From Verrucomicrobiales bacterium (GTDB lineage: Bacteria > Verrucomicrobiota > Verrucomicrobiia > Limisphaerales > JAFMIX01), in the NCBI GenBank assembly GCA_017853785.1, contig JAFMIX010000155.1, positions 1 through 5,567 on the forward strand: 5,567 bases of DNA, written 5' to 3'. A program made the translations under genes and the position numbers. The notes under the pieces were generated by a model that was given only the letters and a program-made list of their open reading frames with translations, was not told the DNA's origin and searched no databases. Positions 1 to 5,567 of the stretch are shown piece after piece (positions within the stretch are counted from its first letter, which is position 1; each line of letters begins with the position of its first letter).

Positions 1-60
1 ATTCGGCGGGCATGGAGTAGCCGAGTTCAGCCGGAGATGGCGCGGTGGTCAGATTATTTT

Positions 61-89
61 TTGCCATAAAATCGACCGGAGCATACATC
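61..89 (+). promoter_or_regulatory. Weak candidate sigma-70-type promoter for the opg operon
   Basis: TTGCCA at 61-66 matches five of six bases of the -35 consensus. Seventeen bases further on, TACATC at 84-89 matches only three of six -10 bases. An alternative -10 is TAAAAT at 67-72 (five of six), but the bases 17 nt upstream of it (GGTGGT, 44-49) are a poor -35. Placement in the A/T island about 160-185 bp before the opgG start is reasonable. The motif match is weak and the call rests mainly on position and base composition. Confidence 0.2.
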
Positions 90-103
90 CCCGGGCCATA
101 AAA
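63..103. repeat. Pair of 9-bp direct repeats GCCATAAAA
   Basis: GCCATAAAA occurs at 63-71 and again at 95-103. The two copies start 32 bp apart, close to three helical turns, in the A/T-rich part of the leader of the opg operon. Two identical A/T-rich words on the same helix face could be a regulator binding site. They could also be chance or part of a promoter. Neither copy lies in a supported coding region. Confidence 0.35.
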
Positions 104-249
104 CCAAAGACTCCTTTTTCTTCCGGAGTCCCAGCCTGCCCCCTCCCCGCCAACGCGAGTCCCAATACCCGCAGCAAATCGGGTGGCTGCAAGTGGCCGC
201 CCGAACCTGCTTGAATTTTCCAGCATTTCAGTTACCTCTAGCGCCGCAT

Positions 250-1821
250 ATGAGAGGTTTTCAATGGCTGCTGGCACTTTGGCTGGGTGCTTTGCCCGGC
301 GCCGCGCCGGCCCGACCGGAATCCGCCGAGGTGGATCTCAACTACGTCGTCAAGAAAGCCGAGGAACGCGCCGGCAAACCTTTCCGCTCTCCCCGCGCCG
401 ATGTCCCCGAGGTGCTCCACGCCGACAAACTCAACTACGACCTGTATCGCGAGATCGAGTTCCGCCGTGACCGCGCGCTCTGGGCGGCGGACGGCCTGCC
501 GTTCCGCACGGAATTTTTCCATCTCGGCTACTATTACCAGGAGCCGGTGCACCTCCACGAATTCACCGCCACGCACGTCCAACCCATCCGTTACTCCAGC
601 GACTTCTTCAACTACCGCCAGTTGAAATTCCAGAAGCAGATCCCGGCCGACACCGGCTATGCGGGCTTCCGCCTGCTCAACCAACTCAACGAACCCGGCA
701 AATGGGACGAACTCGGCTCCTTCCTCGGCGCGAGTTATTTCCGCCTGCTCGGCCAGGGGCAACGCTACGGCCAATCCGCCCGCGGCCTCGCCATTGATTC
801 CGGCGAGACCGACCGCCCGGAGGAATTTCCCATCTTCACCGACTGGTGGCTCGGCAAGCCGCAGCCCGGCGACAGCGCCCTGCGCCTCTACGCCATCCTG
901 GACAGCGTGAGTTGCGCCGGCGCGTATAGCTTCGTCATCCGTCCCGGTGCGACGACCGTGTGCGAGATCGAGGGCGTCGTGTTCCTGCGCGAAGACAAGC
1001 AGGTCAAGGCCGTGAATCCGAATCGCAAACCGCTCGTATCCCTCGGCATTGCGCCGCTCACCTCGATGTTTTTCCTGGGGAAGAACTCCGAGCGCAAGTT
1101 CGATGATTACCGCCCGGAAGTCCACGACAGCGACGGGTTGCTCATGAAACTCGGCAACGGCGAAACCCTCTGGCGGCCGCTCAACAACCCCGGCGTGATG
1201 CGCCACCAGCGCTTCGCCTGCTCGGGCGTGCTGGGTTTCGGCCTCTTCCAGCGCGAACGCAGTTTCGCCGCCTACCAGGACATCTTCAATTACTACCACC
1301 AAGTCCCCAGCGTCTGGGTCGAGCCGCGCGGCGATTGGGGGGCGGGTGAAATCCACCTGCTGGAGTTGAGCGCGAACTACGAGGGGCTGGATAACATCGC
1401 CGCGTTTTGGTCGCCCACGCCCCTGCCCCAGCCGATGCAGCCCTACCGCTTCGCCTACAAACTGCACTGGACACGCGAACTCGACGGAAAATTGAGCGGC
1501 AACCTCGCCACCGTGACCGCCACCCGCTTCGGCAAAGACGACCGCAACGAAAAACGCCGCATGGTGGCCATTGATTTCCGCGGCGGCAAACTCAAGGACG
1601 CACCGGAAGGCAAACTCCCCATCGCCATCGCCAGCTGCAGCGGCAACGCCGTGATTTCCGAGAACCAAGTATTCGCCAACCCCATCAGCGGCGGCGTGCG
1701 CGTCATCCTCAAATTTGAACCTGCCGCCGGCAACCGCGATCCGGTGGACCTCCGCTGCACGCTGCAACACGGAGAGGAGGTTGGAAGCGAAACATGGACG
1801 TATCACTGGAGTCCGCTCTGA
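250..1821 (+). CDS. opgG: Periplasmic glucan biosynthesis protein OpgG (MdoG)
   Basis: This is a 523-residue OpgG/MdoG-family protein, close to the E. coli length of 511. It is a periplasmic protein needed with OpgH to make osmoregulated periplasmic glucans. The ATG at 250 gives a clean Sec signal: Arg at 2, a hydrophobic core at about 4-15, and likely cleavage after Ala-Pro-Ala at 19-21. A GTG at 193 in the same frame would add 19 residues before this signal and is less likely. Family blocks seen: LGIAPLTSM (265-273), RPEVHDSDGL (288-297), YQD (Asp344) and PSVWVEP (Glu358). Residues to about 395 fit the large beta-sandwich domain and about 398-523 the C-terminal Ig-like domain. E. coli OpgG and OpgD are reported beta-1,2-glucanases of family GH186; Asp344 may match the reported catalytic Asp, but this needs alignment. 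The paralogue OpgD is less likely because there is no twin-arginine signal and opgH is in the same operon. No clear Shine-Dalgarno precedes the ATG. Confidence 0.93.
   Translation: MRGFQWLLALWLGALPGAAPARPESAEVDLNYVVKKAEERAGKPFRSPRADVPEVLHADKLNYDLYREIEFRRDRALWAADGLPFRTEFFHLGYYYQEPVHLHEFTATHVQPIRYSSDFFNYRQLKFQKQIPADTGYAGFRLLNQLNEPGKWDELGSFLGASYFRLLGQGQRYGQSARGLAIDSGETDRPEEFPIFTDWWLGKPQPGDSALRLYAILDSVSCAGAYSFVIRPGATTVCEIEGVVFLREDKQVKAVNPNRKPLVSLGIAPLTSMFFLGKNSERKFDDYRPEVHDSDGLLMKLGNGETLWRPLNNPGVMRHQRFACSGVLGFGLFQRERSFAAYQDIFNYYHQVPSVWVEPRGDWGAGEIHLLELSANYEGLDNIAAFWSPTPLPQPMQPYRFAYKLHWTRELDGKLSGNLATVTATRFGKDDRNEKRRMVAIDFRGGKLKDAPEGKLPIAIASCSGNAVISENQVFANPISGGVRVILKFEPAAGNRDPVDLRCTLQHGEEVGSETWTYHWSPL
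1771..1790 (+). promoter_or_regulatory. Purine-rich ribosome binding region for the middle operon gene
   Basis: Inside the 3' end of opgG, GGAGG (1776-1780) lies 13 nt before the ATG at 1794 and GGAAG (1783-1787) lies 6 nt before it. This is the clearest Shine-Dalgarno-like sequence of the operon and supports the start at 1794, hence the 28-nt overlap with opgG. GGAGG is further from the start than usual, so GGAAG may be the working element. Confidence 0.5.
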
Positions 1822-2378
1822 CCGACCAGCCCGGGCAGATGGCCGGGCGTTCGCTCGATGAATGGAACGCCGCCTACGCCAAGGTGGAGAGCTATTTCCA
1901 CGCGCTCCGCATCCGCAACAAAGTCCTGCTGGGCCGCCTCGTCATCCAAGTCCTCCGCCGCGCCATGCGCCGCGCACCGAACGAGCCGCAACTCTCCGCC
2001 ACGCAGATCGCCGTGCAGGAACTCGATGCGCTTGTCACCGAATGGTTCGGCCAGGTGCTGAACCACCCGCCCACCGGCACCGACCACATGCTTTCCACGC
2101 GGGGCCGCCTTGCGCTGCTGCTCGCCGATATGCCCGGCAAATGGCAGGACCAATTCCTGCGCCCCGGCCCGTGGCCCGCCGAATTTGTCACCGCCATGCG
2201 CGAGACGTTCATCCGCTCCGGCCCGGACTTCCAGCTCTCGCAGATGTCGCCGCGCCCGCTCGATCTTGGCCCCATCGCCACGCTCACGAACTTCACCCGC
2301 CTGTCCTACACCAAGATGATTCTCGTGTGGCTACTGTTCGGCGCCATCCTGGTTGCCCTCTTCAAACTCACACACTGA
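1794..2378 (+). CDS. Unknown 194-aa protein with C-terminal membrane anchor, between opgG and opgH
   Basis: I do not recognise this family. There is no N-terminal signal. Residues 21-60 look like a long amphipathic basic helix (SLDEWNAAYAKVE, then repeated Arg/Lys with Leu/Val). Further helical stretches lie at about 69-90 and 100-111, followed by a Pro-rich segment at about 123-160. Residues 175-190 (MILVWLLFGAILVALF) form one hydrophobic helix, ending in KLTH. By the positive-inside tendency the domain is probably cytoplasmic with a C-terminal tail anchor at the inner membrane, though the opposite orientation is not excluded. The gene overlaps opgG by 28 nt and its TGA is one base before the opgH ATG, so it is almost certainly co-translated with both. 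The natural inference is a partner, stabiliser or regulator of OpgH. I see no similarity to the E. coli OpgH N-terminal domain by eye. That it is a real gene is well supported; its function is unknown. Confidence 0.82.
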   Translation: MDVSLESALTDQPGQMAGRSLDEWNAAYAKVESYFHALRIRNKVLLGRLVIQVLRRAMRRAPNEPQLSATQIAVQELDALVTEWFGQVLNHPPTGTDHMLSTRGRLALLLADMPGKWQDQFLRPGPWPAEFVTAMRETFIRSGPDFQLSQMSPRPLDLGPIATLTNFTRLSYTKMILVWLLFGAILVALFKLTH

Positions 2379-2379
2379 C

Positions 2380-4527
2380 ATGCCCGCCACTGAAAAACCT
2401 TCCGTGCAGATAACCCCGTTCATGGCGCGCCGACGCGGGTTGCGCGTGTTCGTGTTCTTCTCCACGGCGGTGCTGCTGACGGGGTTCGTCTCGCTGCTGT
2501 TCGCGGATTTGCTGTGGCGCACGGGCTGGTCCACGTCCCGCACGGTGCTGCTGGTGCTGTTCATCATCCTGTTTCTGCTCGCGGCCATCGGCTGCGTGCA
2601 CGGCGTGTTCGGCTTCGTGGCGCGACTGCTCGGCGACTCCCGCGCCATCACGCGGCTGAAGGAATTCCGCTCGCAGGACATCTCCGGCACGAGCACGGCC
2701 ATCGTGTTTCCGGTCTTCAACGAGGACTCGGGCCGCGTCTGTGAGGGACTGCGCGCCACCTACGAATCCATCGAGCGCACCGGCCACCTCGCGCGCTTCG
2801 ATTTCTTCATCCTGAGCGACTCCACGAATCCCGACAAATGGATCGAGGAAGAACGCCGCTGGTGCGAACTCACCCGCGACCTGAACGCGCTCGGCAAAAT
2901 CTACTACCGCCGCCGCGTGGAAAATGAAGGCAAGAAATCCGGCAACATCCGCGACTTCCTCAACCACTGGGGCCGCCGCTACCGCTACTTCATCTGCTGT
3001 GATGCCGACAGCATCATGCGCGGCGACACCGTGGTGGACTTGGTGAGGCTCATGGAGGCGCATCCCGGCGTGGGCCTGATCCAGACCGTGCCCGCGCTCA
3101 TCAACGCGCAGTCGCTCTTCGGGCGCATCCAGCAATTCGCCAACCGCCTCTACGCGCCGGTGTTCATCGCCGGGCTGAATTTCTGGGCGCAGGGCTTCGG
3201 CAATTACTGGGGCCACAACGCCATCATCCGCACCGAAGCGTTCATGCAGAACTGCGATCTGCCGCAACTGCCCGGCCGCAAACCCTTCGGCGGCCAGATT
3301 CTCTCGCACGACTTCGTCGAGGCCGCGCTCATGCTCAAGGAAGGCTGGCAGGTCTGGCTCGCGCACGACCTCGAAGGCAGCTACGAGGAAGCGCCGCAGG
3401 ACTTGATCACGAATGCCCAGCGCGACCGCCGCTGGTGTCAGGGCAATCTCCAGCACGGCATGGTGCTCTTCGCGCGCGGGCTGCGTTCCACCAGCCGGAT
3501 TCATCTGCTCATGGGGATTTTCGGCTACCTCGCCAGCCCGCTGTGGCTGCTGTTCATGCTCACCTACGTTTGGATCCGCCTTTTTTGGGAATACACCAAC
3601 CTCTCGCTCATTCCCGCCGGGAGCCAGATTGCTTGGCTGCAGAACATAGATCCTACCGCGCACGCCTTCCTCATCTTCATCATCTGCATGAGCGTGCTGA
3701 TGCTTCCGAAAATCCTCGCCCTGGTGGATCTCTCGCGCGACTTCAAGCGCCAGCGCGCATTCGGGAGCCTCGCCAACGCCACCGGCGGCGCGGTCGCGGA
3801 AACCATTTTCTCGACGCTGCACGCGCCGCTGCAGATGCTCTGGCACACGCAGTTCGTCATCAGCAACCTGCTCGGCACGACCGTCACTTGGGCTACGCAG
3901 CAGCGCGGCGCGGACGGCACCGCGTGGCTCTACGCGCTCCGCAGCCAGTGGTGGCAGATGGTCACCGGCGTGCTTTGGGGCGGGATGATCTTTTGGTTCG
4001 ACCGCGCGGCCTTCTGGTGGTTGGCGCCCGTGCTGGCGGGCATGGTGCTGGCCGTGCCATTGAGCGTGTTGACGAGCCGCGCCAATCTCGGCGGACGCGC
4101 GCGCGATGCGGGATTGTTTCTCACCCCCGAGGAGACCACGCCGCCCATCGAGCTGATCTCGCTGCATGACCGCATCACCATGCTGGAGATCAAGGGCGGG
4201 CTCGCGGCCAAGCCCGTAAATTCCGGCATCGCCGCCGCCGTGCTGGATCCCTACATCAACGCCATCCACGTTTCGCTGCTGCGTGAGAAGCGGATGAATC
4301 CCGCCTACGCGGAAACGCTCGCCAAGCTCGGCGTGGGCACGCCACAGGTCCGGGTGCTGGGCGAGACGTTGCTGGCCAGTGGCCCGGAGAAATTAGCGCC
4401 CGCCGAGCGGATGCTCCTCCTGTCCGACGCTGAAGTGATGGTCTGGCTGCATCAGCAGGCGTGGTTGCGCCCGGCGGAAAATCTGGCGGCGTGGTGGCAG
4501 CCGGTCATCCGGCAATACGCCCGCTAA
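2380..4527 (+). CDS. opgH: Glucan glucosyltransferase OpgH (MdoH), short N-terminus
   Basis: This is a 715-residue inner-membrane glycosyltransferase of family GT2 that polymerises glucose from UDP-glucose into the periplasmic glucan backbone. Two membrane segments (about 21-45 and 55-80) come first, then the cytoplasmic catalytic domain. Its motifs in order are ILSDS (Asp147), DAD (208-210, metal/UDP binding), SHDFVEA (Asp311, likely catalytic base) and QRDRRW (347-352, the Q/RxxRW acceptor motif). More membrane segments follow at about 374-399, 428-449, 500-520, 527-541 and 544-566. A cytoplasmic tail carries the family block LFLTPEETTPP and, near the end, RMLLLSDAEVMVWLH. ATG 2380 is preferred because it follows the preceding TGA by one base, which suits translational coupling. 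TTG 2353 and ATG 2422 are in-frame alternatives. No Shine-Dalgarno is visible. E. coli OpgH is 847 residues; most of the difference is its N-terminal cytoplasmic domain, absent here. Confidence 0.95.
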   Translation: MPATEKPSVQITPFMARRRGLRVFVFFSTAVLLTGFVSLLFADLLWRTGWSTSRTVLLVLFIILFLLAAIGCVHGVFGFVARLLGDSRAITRLKEFRSQDISGTSTAIVFPVFNEDSGRVCEGLRATYESIERTGHLARFDFFILSDSTNPDKWIEEERRWCELTRDLNALGKIYYRRRVENEGKKSGNIRDFLNHWGRRYRYFICCDADSIMRGDTVVDLVRLMEAHPGVGLIQTVPALINAQSLFGRIQQFANRLYAPVFIAGLNFWAQGFGNYWGHNAIIRTEAFMQNCDLPQLPGRKPFGGQILSHDFVEAALMLKEGWQVWLAHDLEGSYEEAPQDLITNAQRDRRWCQGNLQHGMVLFARGLRSTSRIHLLMGIFGYLASPLWLLFMLTYVWIRLFWEYTNLSLIPAGSQIAWLQNIDPTAHAFLIFIICMSVLMLPKILALVDLSRDFKRQRAFGSLANATGGAVAETIFSTLHAPLQMLWHTQFVISNLLGTTVTWATQQRGADGTAWLYALRSQWWQMVTGVLWGGMIFWFDRAAFWWLAPVLAGMVLAVPLSVLTSRANLGGRARDAGLFLTPEETTPPIELISLHDRITMLEIKGGLAAKPVNSGIAAAVLDPYINAIHVSLLREKRMNPAYAETLAKLGVGTPQVRVLGETLLASGPEKLAPAERMLLLSDAEVMVWLHQQAWLRPAENLAAWWQPVIRQYAR

Positions 4528-4551
4528 CAGACGCCACCCCCGGCTTGCCAC

Positions 4552-4586
4552 AAAAAAATCGGAGAATGAGCGGACTCATTCTCCGA
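4552..4586 (-). terminator. Intrinsic terminator for the minus-strand barrel gene
   Basis: There is a perfect 12-bp inverted repeat: TCGGAGAATGAG at 4559-4570 pairs with CTCATTCTCCGA at 4575-4586 around a 4-nt loop. Seven A residues at 4552-4558 become a run of seven U directly after the stem in the minus-strand transcript, the classical rho-independent layout. It begins 21 bp beyond the barrel-gene stop at 4608. In that transcript the loop reads UCCG, fitting the UNCG tetraloop pattern, although the closing pair is G-C rather than the preferred C-G. In the plus direction there is no U-run after the stem, so it is a poorer terminator for opgH transcripts, though the hairpin may still protect their 3' end. 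Confidence 0.9.
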
Positions 4587-4607
4587 CGGAGGAATGCCGC
4601 GCCAGAT

Positions 4608-5567
4608 TTAGAATTTATAGCTGAGCCCCACGGTGATGTAGATGGATTCGCTCATATCGAGTTCCACGCTGCGATTACCGACGTTGCTGGAATACACGCC
4701 CACATCCTGGAACTGCACGCCGCCGTTCAAATCCCACCGCTGGTTCAGATGCCAGGAGAGGTTCAGCCCGACGTAGTAGCCCCACAGCAGATCGCGGTCA
4801 TCGCCTTGACCGGAGAGCGGAGAATCCGTGACGCCGCCGACGGTGACGCTTTCTGACCATGAAGCACTGGAGTCCACCAAGGCGACGGCCAGACCGCCGA
4901 TGATGTTCAAGTCCACGTTCGTGCCGAGCGGGTATTGAAGATAGGGCCCAACGCGCAACCCCCAGATGTCGGCATCAAATTTGTGCCGCCCGGCGATGTC
5001 CACCAGCACGGTGTTGGGAGGAGGCGTCGGCAAACCGCTGATGTCGAAGTTCGGACCACCGAGGTTGAGGTCGTAAGTGCCTTGATAGACCGCCGGCGGA
5101 ACATTGCCAACCACATCGGGCCTGAAGTCGTAGGAATAGCGATATTGATCGGCGCTGCCTGAGTAGCCCGAGCTGCTTTTCATGCAGATGTTCATGAAAT
5201 TCAAGGCCACCTCCGCCCCGTAACGCCACTTTCCATGCGTGCCCAGTTCCCGCTGGTAGCTGAGTTCCACTCCCGGCAGGGCATCGAGACATTCCGATCG
5301 CGCGAGCGGATCGCCCCCTCCCAGCGAGGTCAGCAAAACCTCCCGGTTCCCCGCGTCGTTCTGGCGGGCGGAATTGTCGTAACCCCAATTGTGGGTGATG
5401 CCATCCGGGTAGGTGCCGGTGGGATCGAACGCGAAGGGCAGCCCCGCATCCGCCGCCTTGGAATCCGGCAGCACGTAGCCATCTATGAAATTATAGCCGC
5501 CGCCGCTGGGCGTCTGGCGCGGACTGATCCGGGCCTTTACGTTCAGGCCGATCCGGGCCGATACGCG
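4608..5567 (-). CDS. Outer-membrane beta-barrel protein, 3' part (5' end beyond window)
   Basis: The frame is open from the right edge to TAA at 4610-4608, giving 319 visible residues. Codons upstream of the GTG at 5474 continue the same protein (ARIGLNVKARI, then GGGYNFIDGYV), so that GTG is an internal Val and not the start. The signal peptide must lie outside the window. Alternating hydrophobic/polar strands ending in aromatic residues recur: GVELSYQREL, WRYGAEVALNF, IWGLRVGPYLQY, LNIIGGLAVAL, WGYYVGLNLSWHL, WDLNGGVQF. The protein ends YITVGLSYKF, a terminal Phe with the alternating pattern recognised by the BAM machinery. Long polar Gly/Ser/Asn/Asp stretches between strands look like surface loops. 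The pattern fits a small barrel of about 8-12 strands in the outer membrane. Cargo or function cannot be told; a structural or porin-like role is possible. It is convergent with the opg operon and has its own terminator, so it is a separate transcription unit. Confidence 0.85.
   Translation of the reverse strand, partial: RVSARIGLNVKARISPRQTPSGGGYNFIDGYVLPDSKAADAGLPFAFDPTGTYPDGITHNWGYDNSARQNDAGNREVLLTSLGGGDPLARSECLDALPGVELSYQRELGTHGKWRYGAEVALNFMNICMKSSSGYSGSADQYRYSYDFRPDVVGNVPPAVYQGTYDLNLGGPNFDISGLPTPPPNTVLVDIAGRHKFDADIWGLRVGPYLQYPLGTNVDLNIIGGLAVALVDSSASWSESVTVGGVTDSPLSGQGDDRDLLWGYYVGLNLSWHLNQRWDLNGGVQFQDVGVYSSNVGNRSVELDMSESIYITVGLSYKF

Larger units (their letters stand above)
1..249. other. 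Leader/intergenic region upstream of opgG, no supported gene
   Basis: I see no gene here that I can defend. The plus strand is open in one frame from position 2 to a TGA at 212-214, but the translation is rich in Pro, Ser and Arg and resembles nothing I know. A different frame ends at TAA 67-69 and could be the tail of an upstream gene, but only 22 codons are visible. On the minus strand an ATG at 13-11 could begin a divergent gene running off the left edge, with only four codons visible. The stretch 50-72 is clearly A/T-rich against a GC-rich background, which suits a promoter for the opg operon. A short imperfect hairpin (GACTCC 109-114 with GGAGTC 125-130, 10-nt loop) lacks a U-tract and is not called a terminator. 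Confidence 0.5.

Noticed and set aside
109..130. Short inverted repeat GACTCC/GGAGTC
   Set aside because: It has only 6 bp of stem with a 10-nt loop and no U-tract on either strand, so it is not convincing as a terminator or riboswitch.
2..214. Open plus-strand frame running in from the left edge
   Set aside because: About 70 codons ending in TGA, with a Pro/Ser/Arg-rich translation and no recognisable motif. It overlaps the A/T-rich promoter-like island, so it is most likely chance.
238..1806. Long minus-strand open frame of 522 codons opposite opgG
   Set aside because: It is an antisense shadow of opgG created by G/C-rich third positions. The translation is Ala/Val/Glu/Gly-rich with no recognisable domain, while the plus strand has clear family motifs.
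3435..4169. Plus-strand open frame of 244 codons within opgH
   Set aside because: It is an out-of-frame Arg/Ala/His-rich shadow with none of the membrane or catalytic pattern seen in the true frame.
2368..4269. Minus-strand open frame of 633 codons opposite opgH
   Set aside because: It shows the same effect, with low-complexity Ala/Glu/Arg/His-rich translation and no domain. OpgH motifs on the plus strand are unambiguous.
4608..5474. Barrel gene starting at GTG 5474
   Set aside because: The frame stays open to the window edge and the codons upstream encode a typical first barrel strand, so the GTG is an internal Val.
5546..5562. Direct repeat GGCCGAT twice near the right edge
   Set aside because: It lies inside the barrel coding frame and encodes ordinary Ile/Arg/Ala residues of a strand, with no sign of a separate repeat function.

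Overview
The window most resembles a GC-rich member of the Verrucomicrobiota. Three things suggest this: high G+C with strong G/C at third codon positions, mostly weak or absent Shine-Dalgarno sequences, and a minus-strand outer-membrane barrel gene whose opening block and 'NWGYDN' segment resemble barrels I associate with that phylum. The phylum is an inference. A Gram-negative envelope is well supported by a periplasmic glucan system plus an outer-membrane barrel.

Layout: positions 1-249 are a leader or intergenic stretch with an A/T-rich island and a 9-bp direct repeat, but no gene I can defend. A tight plus-strand operon follows. It holds opgG (250-1821), then a 194-residue protein of unknown function with one C-terminal membrane anchor (1794-2378), then opgH (2380-4527). 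The first two genes overlap by 28 nt. The second stop codon and the opgH ATG are separated by one base. An 80-bp convergent intergenic region carries a strong intrinsic terminator oriented for the minus-strand gene. From 4608 to the right edge lies the 3' part of a minus-strand outer-membrane beta-barrel gene, whose 5' end is outside the window.

How the genes work together: OpgH is the inner-membrane family-2 glucosyltransferase that polymerises glucose from UDP-glucose and is thought to pass the beta-1,2-linked chain to the periplasm. OpgG is the secreted periplasmic partner that shapes, branches or trims it. Together they make osmoregulated periplasmic glucans. The OpgH here has only about 20 residues before its first membrane segment, whereas E. 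coli OpgH has a cytoplasmic N-terminal domain of well over 100 residues. The unknown middle protein is predicted to be a cytoplasmic domain anchored by a C-terminal helix. It is the most interesting item in the window, as a candidate third component or regulator of the glucan synthase.
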